From Lentinula raphanica (taxonomy: Eukaryota > Basidiomycota > Agaricomycetes > Agaricales > Omphalotaceae): a stretch of DNA of 64,000 nt. This document shows positions 33,805 through 44,514 of the stretch, piece by piece. Position numbers and translations under genes: made by a program. The stretch lies in the NCBI GenBank assembly GCA_027919835.1, contig JANVFP010000005.1, forward strand, positions 434,001 through 498,000, written 5' to 3'. How positions within the stretch are numbered: the first letter of the stretch is position 1; every line of letters starts with the position of its first letter. Under the pieces are notes generated by a model. The model saw nothing but the letters and a program-made list of their open reading frames with translations. It was not told the origin of the DNA and made no database searches.

Positions 33805-34209
33805 CTGTGTATGGGTTGCATCGAGGAGTGTCATGTTCCTCAAAATCAACTGCGCCTTTGTTTCTCTCCCTTTCCCTATTCCCATTATGCTAAATCCAAT
33901 GTCCACAATATCACCTACATGAAACTTCTGTGGGGAAACATTGATAAACCTACTATACACTGTGAGTCCTTTGTTTATGTCACCTCAATATCTTTCTCAC
34001 CTTTTCACCCCATCTGCTTCAGTTTTTTCCTTCCCATAGTAAACCACGTTCTCGTCGCCGTATACTAATCCAGGATCCGTCCTGTTTACCAGTCCGATGT
34101 ACCCATTCTCATCCAACAACCGGTCCACCTCGACAGATTGCATTATCGGCGCCTCATGTTTTGGTGTAAAAATCCTATTCCCTATGTCGATAACTGTCTT
34201 CTCGCCCAT
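33805..34209 (-). pseudogene. Fragment of a basidiomycete-specific unknown family
   Basis: Two adjacent minus-strand stretches look coding. The first (34209 down to about 34001) encodes SVEVDRLLDENGYIGLVNRT and then DPGLVYGDENVVYYG. After an intron-like gap the second (33927-33805) encodes KFHVGDIVDIGFSIM and LILRNMTLLDATHTQ. I associate this GDIV(D/E) ... LR.(I/M)(A/T)LLD pattern with a family of unknown function repeated in mushroom genomes; this is from memory. The simplest splice (donor GTGAGA at 34000) puts the second part out of frame, so either another donor is used or the copy is broken. No 5' or 3' end was found. It is probably a relic at the edge of the repeat region. Confidence 0.45.
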
Positions 34210-34337
34210 CTGCCTTACAGCAGTAATCCAGTCTTAGAACAGAGTTCTTTGCATAATATTGATCTCAATGTATGTTCCTCTGCTAAAGTAACTTGTATTA
34301 TATATAAACTATCTTCTTGAAATTATTCGGACTCGTA

Positions 34338-34609
34338 CATCAGGAAAAATATTCTCATCTCTAGAGTCCCCAGAGATACCCCCCAATTCCTAGGTAGTCT
34401 CAGAGAGCCTAGAGTATCTGAGTTCTTTGAGGCTTCTAAAAATTCTCTGGGTGCTTTCTGGTGCTTTCTGGTGCTTTCAGATGCTTTCAGGATCTTTCAG
34501 GATCTCTAGGATATTTTTTGATCTTTCAAAGTTCACAAAAATCTCTGAGCAGCCTAGGAATTGGGGGGTATCTCTGGGGACTCTAGAGATGAGAATATTT
34601 TTCCTGATA
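34338..34609. mobile_element. MITE family M1, copy 1
   Basis: A 272-bp element with inverted ends of about 50 bp: starts CATCAGGAAAAATATTCTCA and ends with the inverse, ...TTTTTCCTGATA. It is flanked by TA on both sides. The interior has the tandem words GTGCTTTCTG and GGATCTTTCA. The same family occurs at 40935 (opposite orientation) and, more diverged, at 59905. It is non-autonomous, without a reading frame. Confidence 0.85.
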
Positions 34610-36181
34610 TATATGCCATGCGTTAGCAATGGCCCACTATCTCAAGTTCGATTGTCTGTCCTTCCTTTCAACTTTCCCCTGAATCCCCAGCTAGTGGCTA
34701 TGTACATTAACGTTCAACACCAAGCTATAGATAACCTCAGACTGCCCATGGAACCCTCACCCCCAGGCTCTCACCGGTACCTACGAGGAAATCTTTGACT
34801 TGTTCCGTCACATTACTCAATTATTATCGTCACCCTGGATGTCGATGCATGGAAACTAAAAGGTCTCGCAAGGACACACTGAACAAGAACGGATTCGGAA
34901 TTCCATTGCAGAGCGCTCAGCGCCTGCTCGGATATGAAGAACAAACTATGAAGGTTCATTCAGCCTACCAGCTCTTATACTAGCTTAGTCTGAACTTTTT
35001 TTTGGGGGGTAGTAGAGACCTCGGCTATCCATCATGTGCAAGTCATGCGTAGGTTCATTTTTCAATAAAACACGCTGTTAGCCGACGCGACGATACATTA
35101 CTATTCATTCGACTCAACGGACGAAGGGATTCAGTGAGCTCCCAGCATTTGGCCTTGGTAAGTTGTTTTCTGAGTCGAGACTCAAGAGTTGGTATAGGAG
35201 TAAATGAATGTTGAGATTGATTCAAACATCATGCTGTCTGCACACTCTCTCCAGAAAGTGATTTGAGCTTCTTCAATAAAGTTAAGTGTTCTTGGTCACT
35301 GGCTAACAAGGACACGTTGTTGAATGGGACGGTCTTCTTGTGGACAGAACACAGCTCGAGATGATTTAAGGATTGAATGAGATACGGCTGAGAGTATGTA
35401 TTGTTTCGGTGGTTTCTAGATATCATAGTAGAGCACAATTCGAGGAAATGAGAGAAGGCAGTATGACCCAAGGAAGTGGAAGCGCTCAGGGTTGCCGTTA
35501 AACGCCCAGGGTTATTTTTCCTGTTATGGAAACTTTATGGCATTACTGCCACGATTAGCCGAGGTCCTACCAGCGCGCGGTTTTTACTAGCAGACTCTAG
35601 ATACCTCGACTCGTTAGTGTCAAGAGGTATTGATTCTGCCTTTGGGAGACAAATACTAGCTAGCGCCTATTTCCTCCCCGGCATGACTAGTATGTATGTA
35701 ACCGATGGAGATTCTCTCCTCTGTTTTGTGTTTTGTCATCTGGTCCGCTGGGCCTTTCACGGCGAATTGGTTTTACGGTCTGAGCAACTACAGCTGACCT
35801 GGATCTCGCAATTAGATCAGATACAATCCTTTGGACTCAGAGTACGATATTGTTCTGGGACGCACCTCCATTTGAAGCTCGAACGTTCTTTGACTTTTGT
35901 GGAATGGTCGGGTACTTCCCCTTCTCGATCTTCATCTTTGTATTGATGATTGAACTAGCTCACGAAATCATACGGATGAACAGTCTTTCAATTGAACTAG
36001 TACTTACTCAAAAAAGCCCTCGCTCCTAATCTTCACTGCGTTCATCACGCGGTGCGCTTGGTATTCGTTTCGATTCTCAAAAGGTTGGAACTTCATTAAT
36101 TCATTCTTTAAGCTTCTGTATTGAAGTGGCTAGTAAGAGATCGAGTACCGATGGTTGAATTCCCTTTGGAAATGAGATGAG
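34610..36181. other. Degenerate sequence; one unassigned ORF
   Basis: A 156-codon plus frame at 35476-35946 (VSRGIDSAFGRQILASAYF ... LRVRYCSGTHLHLKLE) has no recognisable motif. A short minus frame at 35471-35229 has Leu-rich phrases (LNHLELCSVH, LTLLKKLKSL) that may be a leucine-rich-repeat relic. Around 34770-34860 TGTYEEIFDLFRHITQLL reads like an old coding exon followed by a stop. All are low-confidence traces of decayed genes. Confidence 0.25.
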
Positions 36182-36183
36182 TA

Positions 36184-37311
36184 CAGTCGACTCCCTCCTA
36201 GCCCATACTCCCTCTTAACTGTTGAGAAATATCTGGTGAACCCCTACCCTCAACGTTCATACTCACTTACACTATACAGATGTTTGACCTTATCCAAAAG
36301 ATGTCCGATACTTACTGGTTAAGTTTACTCCTGTTTACCTACCGTTGGACTCTACCATTTCAGTAAATTTTCTCCATACATGTTTCATATACTTATTGTT
36401 TCATTCGATTACTTATCTTCCTAGAATCTTCTAGGTTCTATGTATAGTAAATGATATATTTCAGTTTATGCAGCAATAGTAACTTCCATCTTGCAAGGTT
36501 CTGGGGTTTCTCAATGCCACCCAGTGACTCTGATGGCAGATTACAAATCAAAGGCCAAGTATTCTTAGCGTCGGCAAAGCATCTGGAATTGGCATTGATA
36601 ATATATCAGGCAAGGCTTGTTTTGGAAAAAAGGTTAAAAAAGCAATATGAATCACGGCATCTGTGACCACCCACACAAGGAGTACACTGGGACTTTTTAC
36701 CGAACACTAGAGTAGACCATTATTTTACACATACTCTTCTCAGTACTCAGTTCCTGCCAAAATTGTACTTTGTGTACATGTACTCGGGATCCCGAACAGG
36801 GCCTAACACTTCTTCATGTTCGCCTGAGTACCAACTCATACTTATTGTACTCATTTGCAACATTAACCCATATATTTTTTGCTGTAACCACCTTGGTTAC
36901 AGCCAAATAACCCTAACCCATAACATTTTGAGGGTCAACCCCACTTAAAAAAGGGTCATAACCCATAGTTGAATGATATAATATACAGTTTTTCTATAAC
37001 TTTTTGACAAAATGCATGAGACTTTTGAACAGAAATCTTCAGAAGAGTGATGGATATTTATGCTGCAGGAAAATAATGACAAAATCAATGGTAGTAAGGG
37101 TGACATGGGATGTTTTGCATCAGTGCATCACCAAAACTGGCCCAAATTTTTTTTAACCCTTATAAGCAGAATTAGATCATAGACAGCCTTCATATCCACA
37201 AAAGCACAATATTTAACAAAAATGGGGTCAAAAAAATAGGTTTCTCTGCTAGCCCATACTCCCTCTTAACCCATGACCAAGGGGTATGGGTTAGTCAGAG
37301 GGAGTCAACTG
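36184..37311. mobile_element. Non-autonomous pogo/Tigger-like element
   Basis: The 1128-bp element begins CAGTCGACTCCCTC and ends GAGGGAGTCAACTG, inverted repeats with one mismatch, flanked by TA on each side (36182-36183, 37312-37313). CAGT(C/T)GACTCCC ends with TA duplication match the Tc1/mariner superfamily, especially pogo/Tigger. No transposase is present; the only frame of note (36451-36666) is unassigned. The right end contains an extra internal hairpin (CCATACTCCC ... GGGGTATGGG), and the left-end word AGCCCATACTCCCTCTTAAC recurs directly near the right end. Confidence 0.75.
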
Positions 37312-37876
37312 TATATGGAACATTTGGAGATCCATCAAACACTGGCAGGGAACACCCAGAATTTCAACTCAGTCAATCACGCAGTTTTGGCGGCTCTATT
37401 AACTTTTCGGAGGTAGAAATGATCCGGGACTGAGGACTGAGGTCCAATAAGAACACCCACACCAACACCAGCAATGATAACACTACCAATGATACCAACA
37501 CCAATGACAACACCAACATCAATAACAACAACAACAAAGGCAGGTACAGATGTTTGAGAAATTATTGTCTGGCGCGCCCAAATTGGCTCAGGAAAACAAT
37601 TAATTTGAGTTTTTTTGTGGCTCATAATCTCAGTTTTGAAGCTTCTCGAGGTTCTAATAATCAAGCAGTGAGGCTGAAGAAACTCATTTGAACATTGAGA
37701 ACTTTGTGATGTATTAGTAGATGCTACTAAACAGGTATGAGTCTGTGACATGGCATTGGGAATGAATGTTAGGTGCTAACACACTCTAACCCTTGAAAAG
37801 CACCAGATTCAATGGCTACAAGCTAGTCATCCTAAAATGCAGGGTAAAGACTGCTATGCAGTACGTCTACACTGAA

Positions 37877-38200
37877 GGTTGGTAACAAGGTATGAAGTTG
37901 AATCTTAACATAATGCCTTATGACAGGTCACTTAGCATGAACACAGAGTACAACTTTACGGATTCGTCAATCAAATTGTATTTATAGCAAGGTGTGGGGC
38001 ATTGTCAGAGATTCCGCACTATCTTATATCTTAAGTCGAATGCAGTCTTGTAAGATCTTTTAGATCAGCATTACTGGTCAGCAGAACAAAGTGACATGGA
38101 TATACCAGTCGTAAGATCTGGACTAAGGGGTTTGTTTTGAGTGGCTTCTACTCGGATAAGGGGTTTTAGGCTCGGAAAGCAACAAGACGTTATGGCAGAC
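37877..38200 (+). repeat. Left part of 1.7-kb repeat R-B (LTR-like)
   Basis: Aligns with the first 320 bp of repeat R-A at 55250. It is cut at TGGCAGAC by the hAT element; the remainder resumes at 60152. Compared with R-A it carries many CG to TG or CA changes (for example GAACGCAG in R-A is GAATGCAG here). Confidence 0.85.
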
Positions 38201-38440
38201 TAGAGGTGCTCACGAGTGCACACTTGAGTGTACTTGCCACTTGTGACATGAATATTTGTCACTCAAAATCAGCAACTGTGACTCGAGTCTGTACTTGAGT
38301 GTCTCTAAGTAACAGACACTTGAGTGCGAGTGCCACAAATATTCACAGTAAATTATTCAAATCATAACTCGAGTGTCTACTCGAGTATATAAAGGAAAGA
38401 CTCGAGTATTGAAAAATACACTCGAGTGTTTTAACACTGG
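38201..38440. repeat. hAT left subterminal repeat array
   Basis: Seven CGAGT words, five of them as the palindrome ACTCGAGT, plus several TTGAGTG variants, in 240 bp. The right end (59725-59890) has a comparable density. A second inverted subterminal block, AGTGAACGGCACGGG near 38600, matches GTGCCATTCACTAG near 59535. Such arrays normally bind the hAT transposase. Confidence 0.7.
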
Positions 38441-38828
38441 TTACCTTAATTTTCATAGCTTTTAATAAATATACAGTACCGAAACATATATTAACATGCT
38501 TCAAAGCAAGAACAATGTACAGATTTATTGTTATACAAAGTTGCCATGAGGAGGAATTGAACTCTGAAGGAAGTTAAAGGAAGGCTGACCTTAGTCCAGA
38601 GTAGTGAACGGCACGGGCCGGGTTGGGTGGCCCCTGAGCTGACCCGACCCAGAACCGGCCTACCTCCCGGAACCTACTTGCTAATTCCGGTTCACCCGAA
38701 ACAACCGGAAACCCAGTCAACAAGTAGCAACCCGACTGAATATGTCGGGTGCACTTCGTAGTAATGTACCAAGAAATGTATATAATTTGTGTACGACTAT
38801 GAGAATACATGTACGACCAATAAAAAAA

Positions 38829-39907
38829 CTATATGAAAGCTTCATCGTCTACAAGGGAGTCACCATCTCCATCCGTCTCATCTGAGAGCAAGAACTGTAC
38901 TAATTCAGCGTTGGAAATATAATCGTTGCGAGACCAATCCCCGAAACACATAAGGGCCCGAACTGTGACTGCGCGAAGTCGATTGCGGAGGTGCGAGATG
39001 AGAATCCGGCCTCGAGAAAAGGTTCGCTCAACTGCGACAGAGGTAGCTAAAGAAACAAAAAATAATTAGCAATAAAGCTATATTCCAGAGTGATTGACAC
39101 TCACCTGGAATGGAATGAACAGATATTGCTAATTTTGCCAGGTTTGGGTACAGCTTTCGGTTGGATATCCACCACTGAAGTGGATGGTTGCAGAGGACAC
39201 AGCTGTCGGAGAGGTAGCGTTCGAGCTCGTCCATGTTGCCAAGGGTCTCGTCAACTTGCTTGTGTCGATTTAGGAGGGACAAGAATGAGCTTTGCTGTGG
39301 AAGACCAGATGTCGACTGACCGAGAAAGATTTGTCAGTAGTGTAGTATATGAAGCGAACGAATCTACGCACCGAGTTATTTGAAGCCCCTGCGAAGACAT
39401 CATCCAAGGGCTTGAAATCCCTCTCCCATGCCTCACGCGTGACATGCGAAGCAGCGTCAACCCACTCTTGTGTCCATCGAGCCTTGCGAAAGTATTCGAG
39501 TTTGTATTCAGGATGAAGGACTACAAAACGAAGCTGGTTAGAATCATGCATAACACAACAAAGAAGTACATACCCATGGCAATACAATAAAGGTCTGAAT
39601 CATCCGTCAACGAGTAATATTTATTGAGCGTTTTTTTGCCTATAGCCAGCGCGTGGCGAATCGGTTGTGAGAGGGTTTCATTGTTGAGGATACCAGAGGC
39701 AAGGGCCTCATCAATCGCGTCCATAGCCGGTATAACGGAAGAGATGTTGGCACCATCTGCAGAAAAGAACAGTGTTGCTTCCTTCAATATCTAGGGAAGG
39801 GTGAGGAATATTCGTCACATAGGCCAGAAATACGTACCGTCAAAGCAGATACCAAGCCACCAATAACCTCCCATTCTTCGTCGGTCAATATGTATTCAGA
39901 AAGCTTG
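38829..39907 (-). pseudogene. hAT transposase, C-terminal part
   Basis: Minus-strand exons spell the C-terminal half of a hAT transposase: LSEYILTDEEWEVIGGL at the insertion edge, DLYCIAM then VLHPEYKLEYFRKARW, ELERYLSD, HPLQWWISNRKLYPNLAKLA, and the dimerisation region ATSVAVERTFSRGRILISHL ending VDDEAFI and a stop at 38829. The reading frame continues directly into the N-terminal part at 57156 once the 17.2-kb insertion and one copy of the 8-bp duplication are removed. The catalytic fold is split, so no active enzyme can be made from this locus. Confidence 0.85.
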
Positions 39908-40223
39908 TAGGATCACCTGTAGCTGTAGTAGTTATGCATTACAAGTGGATAAATGTCTCCCGTTGTTATGCGTAATGAATAGTACCTTATCCCACACCCA
40001 ATTTCTAGTAGTTGGGCGGCCGGTGGGCTGTTCGGCAGCTGTCCCTCATCAATGTATTTCTCACGTCACATGTCTACTACCTACCGGCAGCTAGCGGCAC
40101 TGGAACGTCATGCCGAGCAATAATTTTGGCCGAATCTTTCTGATAATCTCATAGCTGATAACACTTCGATAATTGATTTGATAAGCCATTGATAACTGAT
40201 AAAAGTTCGATTAGATTGTATGA

Positions 40224-42116
40224 TTAGATATCCTCGGGTACGTCCTCGTCCTCGTCCTCCTCATCCTCCTCGTCCTCCTCGTCCTCAAAAGCACTGCCCA
40301 TCTCCTCAGCCTCGTCACCCCCTTCCTCCGCACTATTCTTATTCCACATATCTTGAAACCTCGTCGCCAATGCACGGAACATGGTAGCCTGGGAAAAAGC
40401 ATATGCTCGAGCACCCTCTTTGTGCGCTTCATCCTTACCCTCTGCTAATGGCCCCATGTAATCTGCTCTATCTTCCCATTCCTTTGCATTATGCTCCAGT
40501 GTCACCAGAACACGGCGTTTCTCCTCGGCGAGCAAGTTTACCTCTTCCATCCATCGTTTTGCCCGGGCATTGGTTTTACACCACTCCACCCGAACAAACT
40601 CGTCTAACGTGTCTTGATCTACCAGGTTCCCGGTACCGCCCTCCTTCCAGATCCAGGAAGTGTCCCGGAAACCCTCTCCCACCTTGGTCCTTCCCTGAGC
40701 TACATCCTGCCTCGACTCCTCTGTTGCTATAGCCTCGTCATTTCTCTCTCCATCAGATGAGCTATAGTCAGCGCTAGAGCTGATATCATCGTCATCGTTC
40801 TTGTTGTTGTCGGTTTGTTTGGCCGCCTCGAGTGCCGCTTGCTTGCACTTTCCGATGCATTTGCGTTCCATACCGAGAGCCGAATCGTCGTCGTTTCCCA
40901 TCATTCGAACGTCCCTGTGTCGTAATTTCCTCCACATCAGGAAAAATATTCCCATCTCTAGAGTCCCTAGAGATACCCCCAATTCCTAGGCTGCTCAGAG
41001 ATTTTTGTGAGCTTTGAAAGATCAAAAAACATCCTAGAGATCCTGAAAGATCCTGAAAGCATCTGAAAGCACCAGAAAGCACCAGAAAGCATCAAAAAGT
41101 ACCCAGAGAATTTTTAGAAGCCTCAAAGAACTCAGATACTCTAGGCTCTCTGAGACTACCTAGGAATTGGGGGGTATCTCTGGGGACTCTAGAGATGAGA
41201 ATATTTTTCCTGATGCACCCACTATGACCTGTACCTCGAAGGTTCTCCAGCGCCCTCCAAGCAGCTCGATATTTTTTCGCGTCACAATCGATCTGTCGTT
41301 GGTTTCGTTTCAACAAGGCTTGAGACTTCGTGATCATGCCCTGCGCCTTCACGTTAGTTTTCCTGTAGGTGAGAAGTCGGAATTTCATGTGCAAATGGTT
41401 TCGTAGGCTATTCAACGCCGATCGAAGCTGGGTGTCACGTAGTTGTTCTTCAATTGATGGGAGACCCGAATGGCATCCAGATACGCGCTCAATGGAAGGA
41501 AGGGTAGAAGGAAAGATGACGGGGATGGTTTCGATGTGTTCTTCTCGGTATCCACTTGGCGATTGTTGAGGTATGTCATAGCCGCAGGCATGTAAAGAGC
41601 CTGTATAGAGCGGAGTCGCCCCATGAGACGCATCAGTCTCGTCCGGCGTTCGGCGAGTTCGGTTTTTTGTGCTGCAGTTTCGAACCGTTTGTCTTTAATA
41701 TCCAATCTAAGAAGTCGCCTACAAAAGCTTCTGTTAGCAAAGAAAAGAATCATTCGCAATGTAAAAATCTACTCACTGCTGATCTTCTAGCTCCAGAAGT
41801 TGACTGATGAATGCAGTAGGCCCAATCTCGTGAATGGTGAATGAACCCTGGGCTGCCTCCCGAGCTTCGATTTCAGTAAGGTGAAGACGAACATTGTGTT
41901 CAGTCAGACCTAGGCATGAGTCGTCAACAAGAAGCGTGAGACCTCAGAGCGTTGCGAAGCACTGACCTGTCTTGGGGATTTCATAAGGATTCACGATTGA
42001 TTTGTCCCTCACCTGTTCCGGTTTGTTCAATTCTCCCTCCCAATCTTTAATCATTGCCTCCCACTTCAACGTGTCTGGCCCCTTCCCCTCTGTAAACTCC
42101 CGTAAATTTTCGCGAT
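40224..42116 (-). pseudogene. KDZ transposase, C-terminal fragment
   Basis: Minus-strand pieces match the helical region after the catalytic core of mushroom KDZ transposases: NLREFTEGKGPDTLKWEAMI, SIVNPYEIPKTG, LTEHNVRLHLTEIEAREAAQ, ISQLLELEDQQRRLLRLDI, KRFETAAQKTELAERRTRLM, SIQALYMPAAMTYL, LDEFVRVEWCKTNARAKRWM, and an acidic tail of Glu/Asp repeats ending at 40224. The piece upstream of 42116 is at 50805-50845, across the chromovirus. A frameshift lies between AAMTYLNN and the following EEHIETIPVIFPSTLPSIER stretch (about 41570-41545), and MITE copy 2 interrupts the frame at 40935-41215. The DDE catalytic domain and N-terminal cysteine domain are missing, apparently lost where the palindrome now lies. 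Confidence 0.8.
40935..41215. mobile_element. MITE family M1, copy 2
   Basis: A 281-bp element, the reverse orientation of copy 1, with about 50-bp inverted ends (CATCAGG...CCTGATG) and flanking CA on both sides. It lies within the KDZ transposase fragment, so it inserted after or within the KDZ element. Tandem words GCACCAGAAA and GATCCTGAAA mark its centre. Confidence 0.88.
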
Positions 42117-42121
42117 GGATG

Positions 42122-42706
42122 TGTTACGACCATGATCTTCGGAGCTCCGTCGGAGCTTCACTCGGCGATTGGACTTAGAGATTTCCTGAATCTCTCTAGT
42201 CATGCTTAGCAGTGTCCGCCTTGTCCCTCCTTCCGATTCCGTCGGCGCATCGGTCTGGTCTTATACTTGATTATGATCTTATTGTTTTATTCTGACAGCT
42301 CAGCTGACCTTTATATTGATTTACTTTACAATAGCTTATTGTCTTTCTCACCTCCGATGCTGTAGTACCGAGATGTGTATCGTCTTATTGTACTTTAGAT
42401 TAGACTGACTATCCGTACAGTATATAAGGAGCCTGTACATACTTACATACCTCAGTTTTAATATCAACTTGGATTACCTCGTTAACGTTAACACTCACCT
42501 CTGTGCTCTCGGTGTCGTCTTGATCGTTGATCATCGCCGACTCCGAACCTCCGTCGGACTTCGTACACGTTGTACTCGTCCTCCTCTGCTCTCTTGGTTG
42601 AACACGGTAACGTGGCGAGGGTGTTGCTCAATAACAACACTAACGTTCAACAATCCTCTGTGTCTCTGATCGGAGCTCCGACTCCGTCGGTGGCACGGTC
42701 CTAACA
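42122..42706 (+). repeat. 5' LTR of the chromovirus
   Basis: 585 bp, TG...CA ends. It carries four CCGTCGG heptamers (42147, 42239, 42551, 42684) and a TATATAA box at 42421. It is bordered on the left by GGATG. Confidence 0.97.
42421..42464 (+). promoter_or_regulatory. LTR TATA box and predicted transcript start with self-primer
   Basis: TATATAAGG at 42421 is followed 33 bp later by AGTTTTAATAT (42454-42464). This 11-nt sequence is the exact reverse complement of ATATTAAAACT at 42709-42719. If transcription starts near 42454, the first 11 nt of the RNA could fold onto the primer site, as in S. pombe Tf1. Confidence 0.7.
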
Positions 42707-42708
42707 GT

Positions 42709-42719
42709 ATATTAAAACT
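42709..42719 (+). other. Primer-binding site (self-priming type)
   Basis: ATATTAAAACT lies 2 nt inside the 5' LTR border, where a minus-strand primer site belongs. It lacks the TGG that would pair with a tRNA 3' CCA, but pairs over 11 of 11 nt with the predicted mRNA 5' end at 42454-42464. Confidence 0.7.
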
Positions 42720-42757
42720 TATCTCGTCAACGTTGCACTGATTCATCTCTATTCCAT

Positions 42758-44512
42758 ATGGATCGCACTCAATGAACACTACGGGCTCAAACTCGTGCTG
42801 CTCATCGTCCTCGTACCCCTTCTCCCACTCGGGATGAAGAAAATCCTTTTGTCGCAAATGCTCAGGCTTTGACGGCTTTCAACGAATCTATCTCTGCAGT
42901 TGGTAACCGGAGACCGCGCATTTCTGCGTTCGGTCCCGCTCCTGTTCCTCTTCCGACGGTTACTACTGAAAACGTTCGCGGTGTTTCGGAATCTACAGAG
43001 TATGTCTATCAGACTGCTATTCTGCCTAGTGGTGAACACGTTCGTGTATTAACCCCGAAAGCTAAACGGGTTATCGAAGGTGAACCTGTTCCTCCACTAC
43101 AACCACCTCCTACTCCGTCTCGTGCAGCTGCTAGACCTACCCAAGTTCCTTCTCTACCGGGACATTCGCAAGGTAGTCATCATTCCAGAGATCCGGAACC
43201 TCGACGTGATCCTCCGTCGGATCCGCCGGGGTTTCCGCCAGGTTTCCCTGGTGATGAACCGGATGATGAAGGACCTCCCGATGGCCCGAGACGAGATCCT
43301 CCTGAAGGTCCACCAGATGATGGTCCACCTGATGATGGTCCTCCTGAGGGTCCTCCCGGAGGCCCTGGCGACGATCGAGATCCTCCTGACCCACCTCCTA
43401 ATCCACCTCCGTCGGTTCGAAGTCGCTCTTCGAGCTCTTCTCGTTCGTCAGATAACTTGGCTCTTAATGCCTTGATGTCCTTCAACAACACTCTTGCGGA
43501 TTTCACATCGGCCTTACGTCCGAAGGAGTCGGAATCGGACTCTGGAAAGACGAAGGTCAAAGACCCTGAACCATTTGATGGTTCTAACCCCCAAAAACTC
43601 AAATCTTTCCTGGTATCTTTGTCCTTGGTATTCATTGATCGTCCGAACTATTTCACTGATCAGCGGAAAATCAATTACGCCTTATCATATTTGACCGGCG
43701 CCGCTCGTGAATGGTTTGAACCGGACATCTTGGATCCGAATGTCGAAGCTCTACCTGCTTGGACCACGTCATACGCTGCTTTAGTCCAGGAGCTGCAGGA
43801 AAACTTTGGTTTGTACGATGCGCAGGGTGAGTCCGAAGACAAACTCGGAACCCTTCGGATGCGCAACGACGATAAGGTCGGAGCGTACAATATCAAGTTT
43901 AACACTCTGGCTGCTGCCTCCGGTTGGGATGTGAACGCTCTCCGATGGGCGTATCAGAAAGGACTAGCACCCCGACTCAAGGATGAAATTGCTCGTATGC
44001 CGGAACCTCGGACTCTTTCCGAATATCGGAGAGAAGTGTTACGGTTGGATAACCGTTACTGGCGCAGAGAAGAAGAGAAGAAGCGGGAAAGTCATCGGTT
44101 TTTGGAGCCTTCGGACCCAAAGAAAGGGAAGAAGGATGGCAAGAAACCGGTACCGTTTAATTCCTCTCAGAACTCTGGTGCTAATCAGTCCTCTTCGTCC
44201 TCTGGTTCGAACTTTAACAACCAAAAGAAGTTCGGTAATTCCAATAACAACAAAGGCAACTCTGGCAACAAGTTTCCGAAGAAATCGATCGCAGACAACC
44301 TCAGCTCCGACGGCAAGCTTACTCCTGCGGAACGGGAACGTCGTAAGAAGTTTAATCTCTGTCTTTTCTGCGGACAAGGTGGTCATGTCCTTAAGGACTG
44401 TCCCCGGAAGAAGTCTAAAGAAAATGCTGCTAAAGGCAGAGCTGGCGTTCTCGAGGATGTAGCTGAAGAAGAAGAGATTCCGGACTCTCCGTCGGAGGAA
44501 CCGGAAAAATAG
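42758..44512 (+). CDS. gag: Chromovirus gag (early in-frame TGA)
   Basis: The frame begins at ATG 42758 (MDRTQ), meets TGA at 42773-42775 (codon 6), then stays open to TAG at 44512, about 584 codons in all. The N-terminal third is Pro/Asp/Gly-rich (PDDGPPDDGPPEGPP). The capsid-like centre contains FLVSLSLVFIDRPNYF, YLTGAAREWFEP and RWAYQKGLAPRLKDEIARMP. The nucleocapsid part ends with one zinc knuckle, CLFCGQGGHVLKDC (CX2CX4HX4C). No other in-frame ATG exists before about residue 200, so either the TGA is a recent inactivating change, is read through, or a non-AUG start is used. Pol follows in the -1 frame at the stop codon. Confidence 0.93.
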
Positions 44513-44514
44513 TC

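Noticed and set aside
36905..36920. Telomere-like AACCCTAACCC in AACCCTAACCCATAAC
   Set aside because: Only two telomeric units inside the pogo-like element; too short to be an interstitial telomere.
37377..37751. Minus-strand 124-codon frame with VVVIDVGVVIGVGIIG
   Set aside because: The apparent membrane helix comes from a degenerate CCAACA/CCAATGATA simple repeat; no support as a gene.
42469..42669. A 66-codon frame repeated identically at 50562-50762
   Set aside because: It lies wholly in the LTR; the two copies are the two LTRs and there is no sign of coding.
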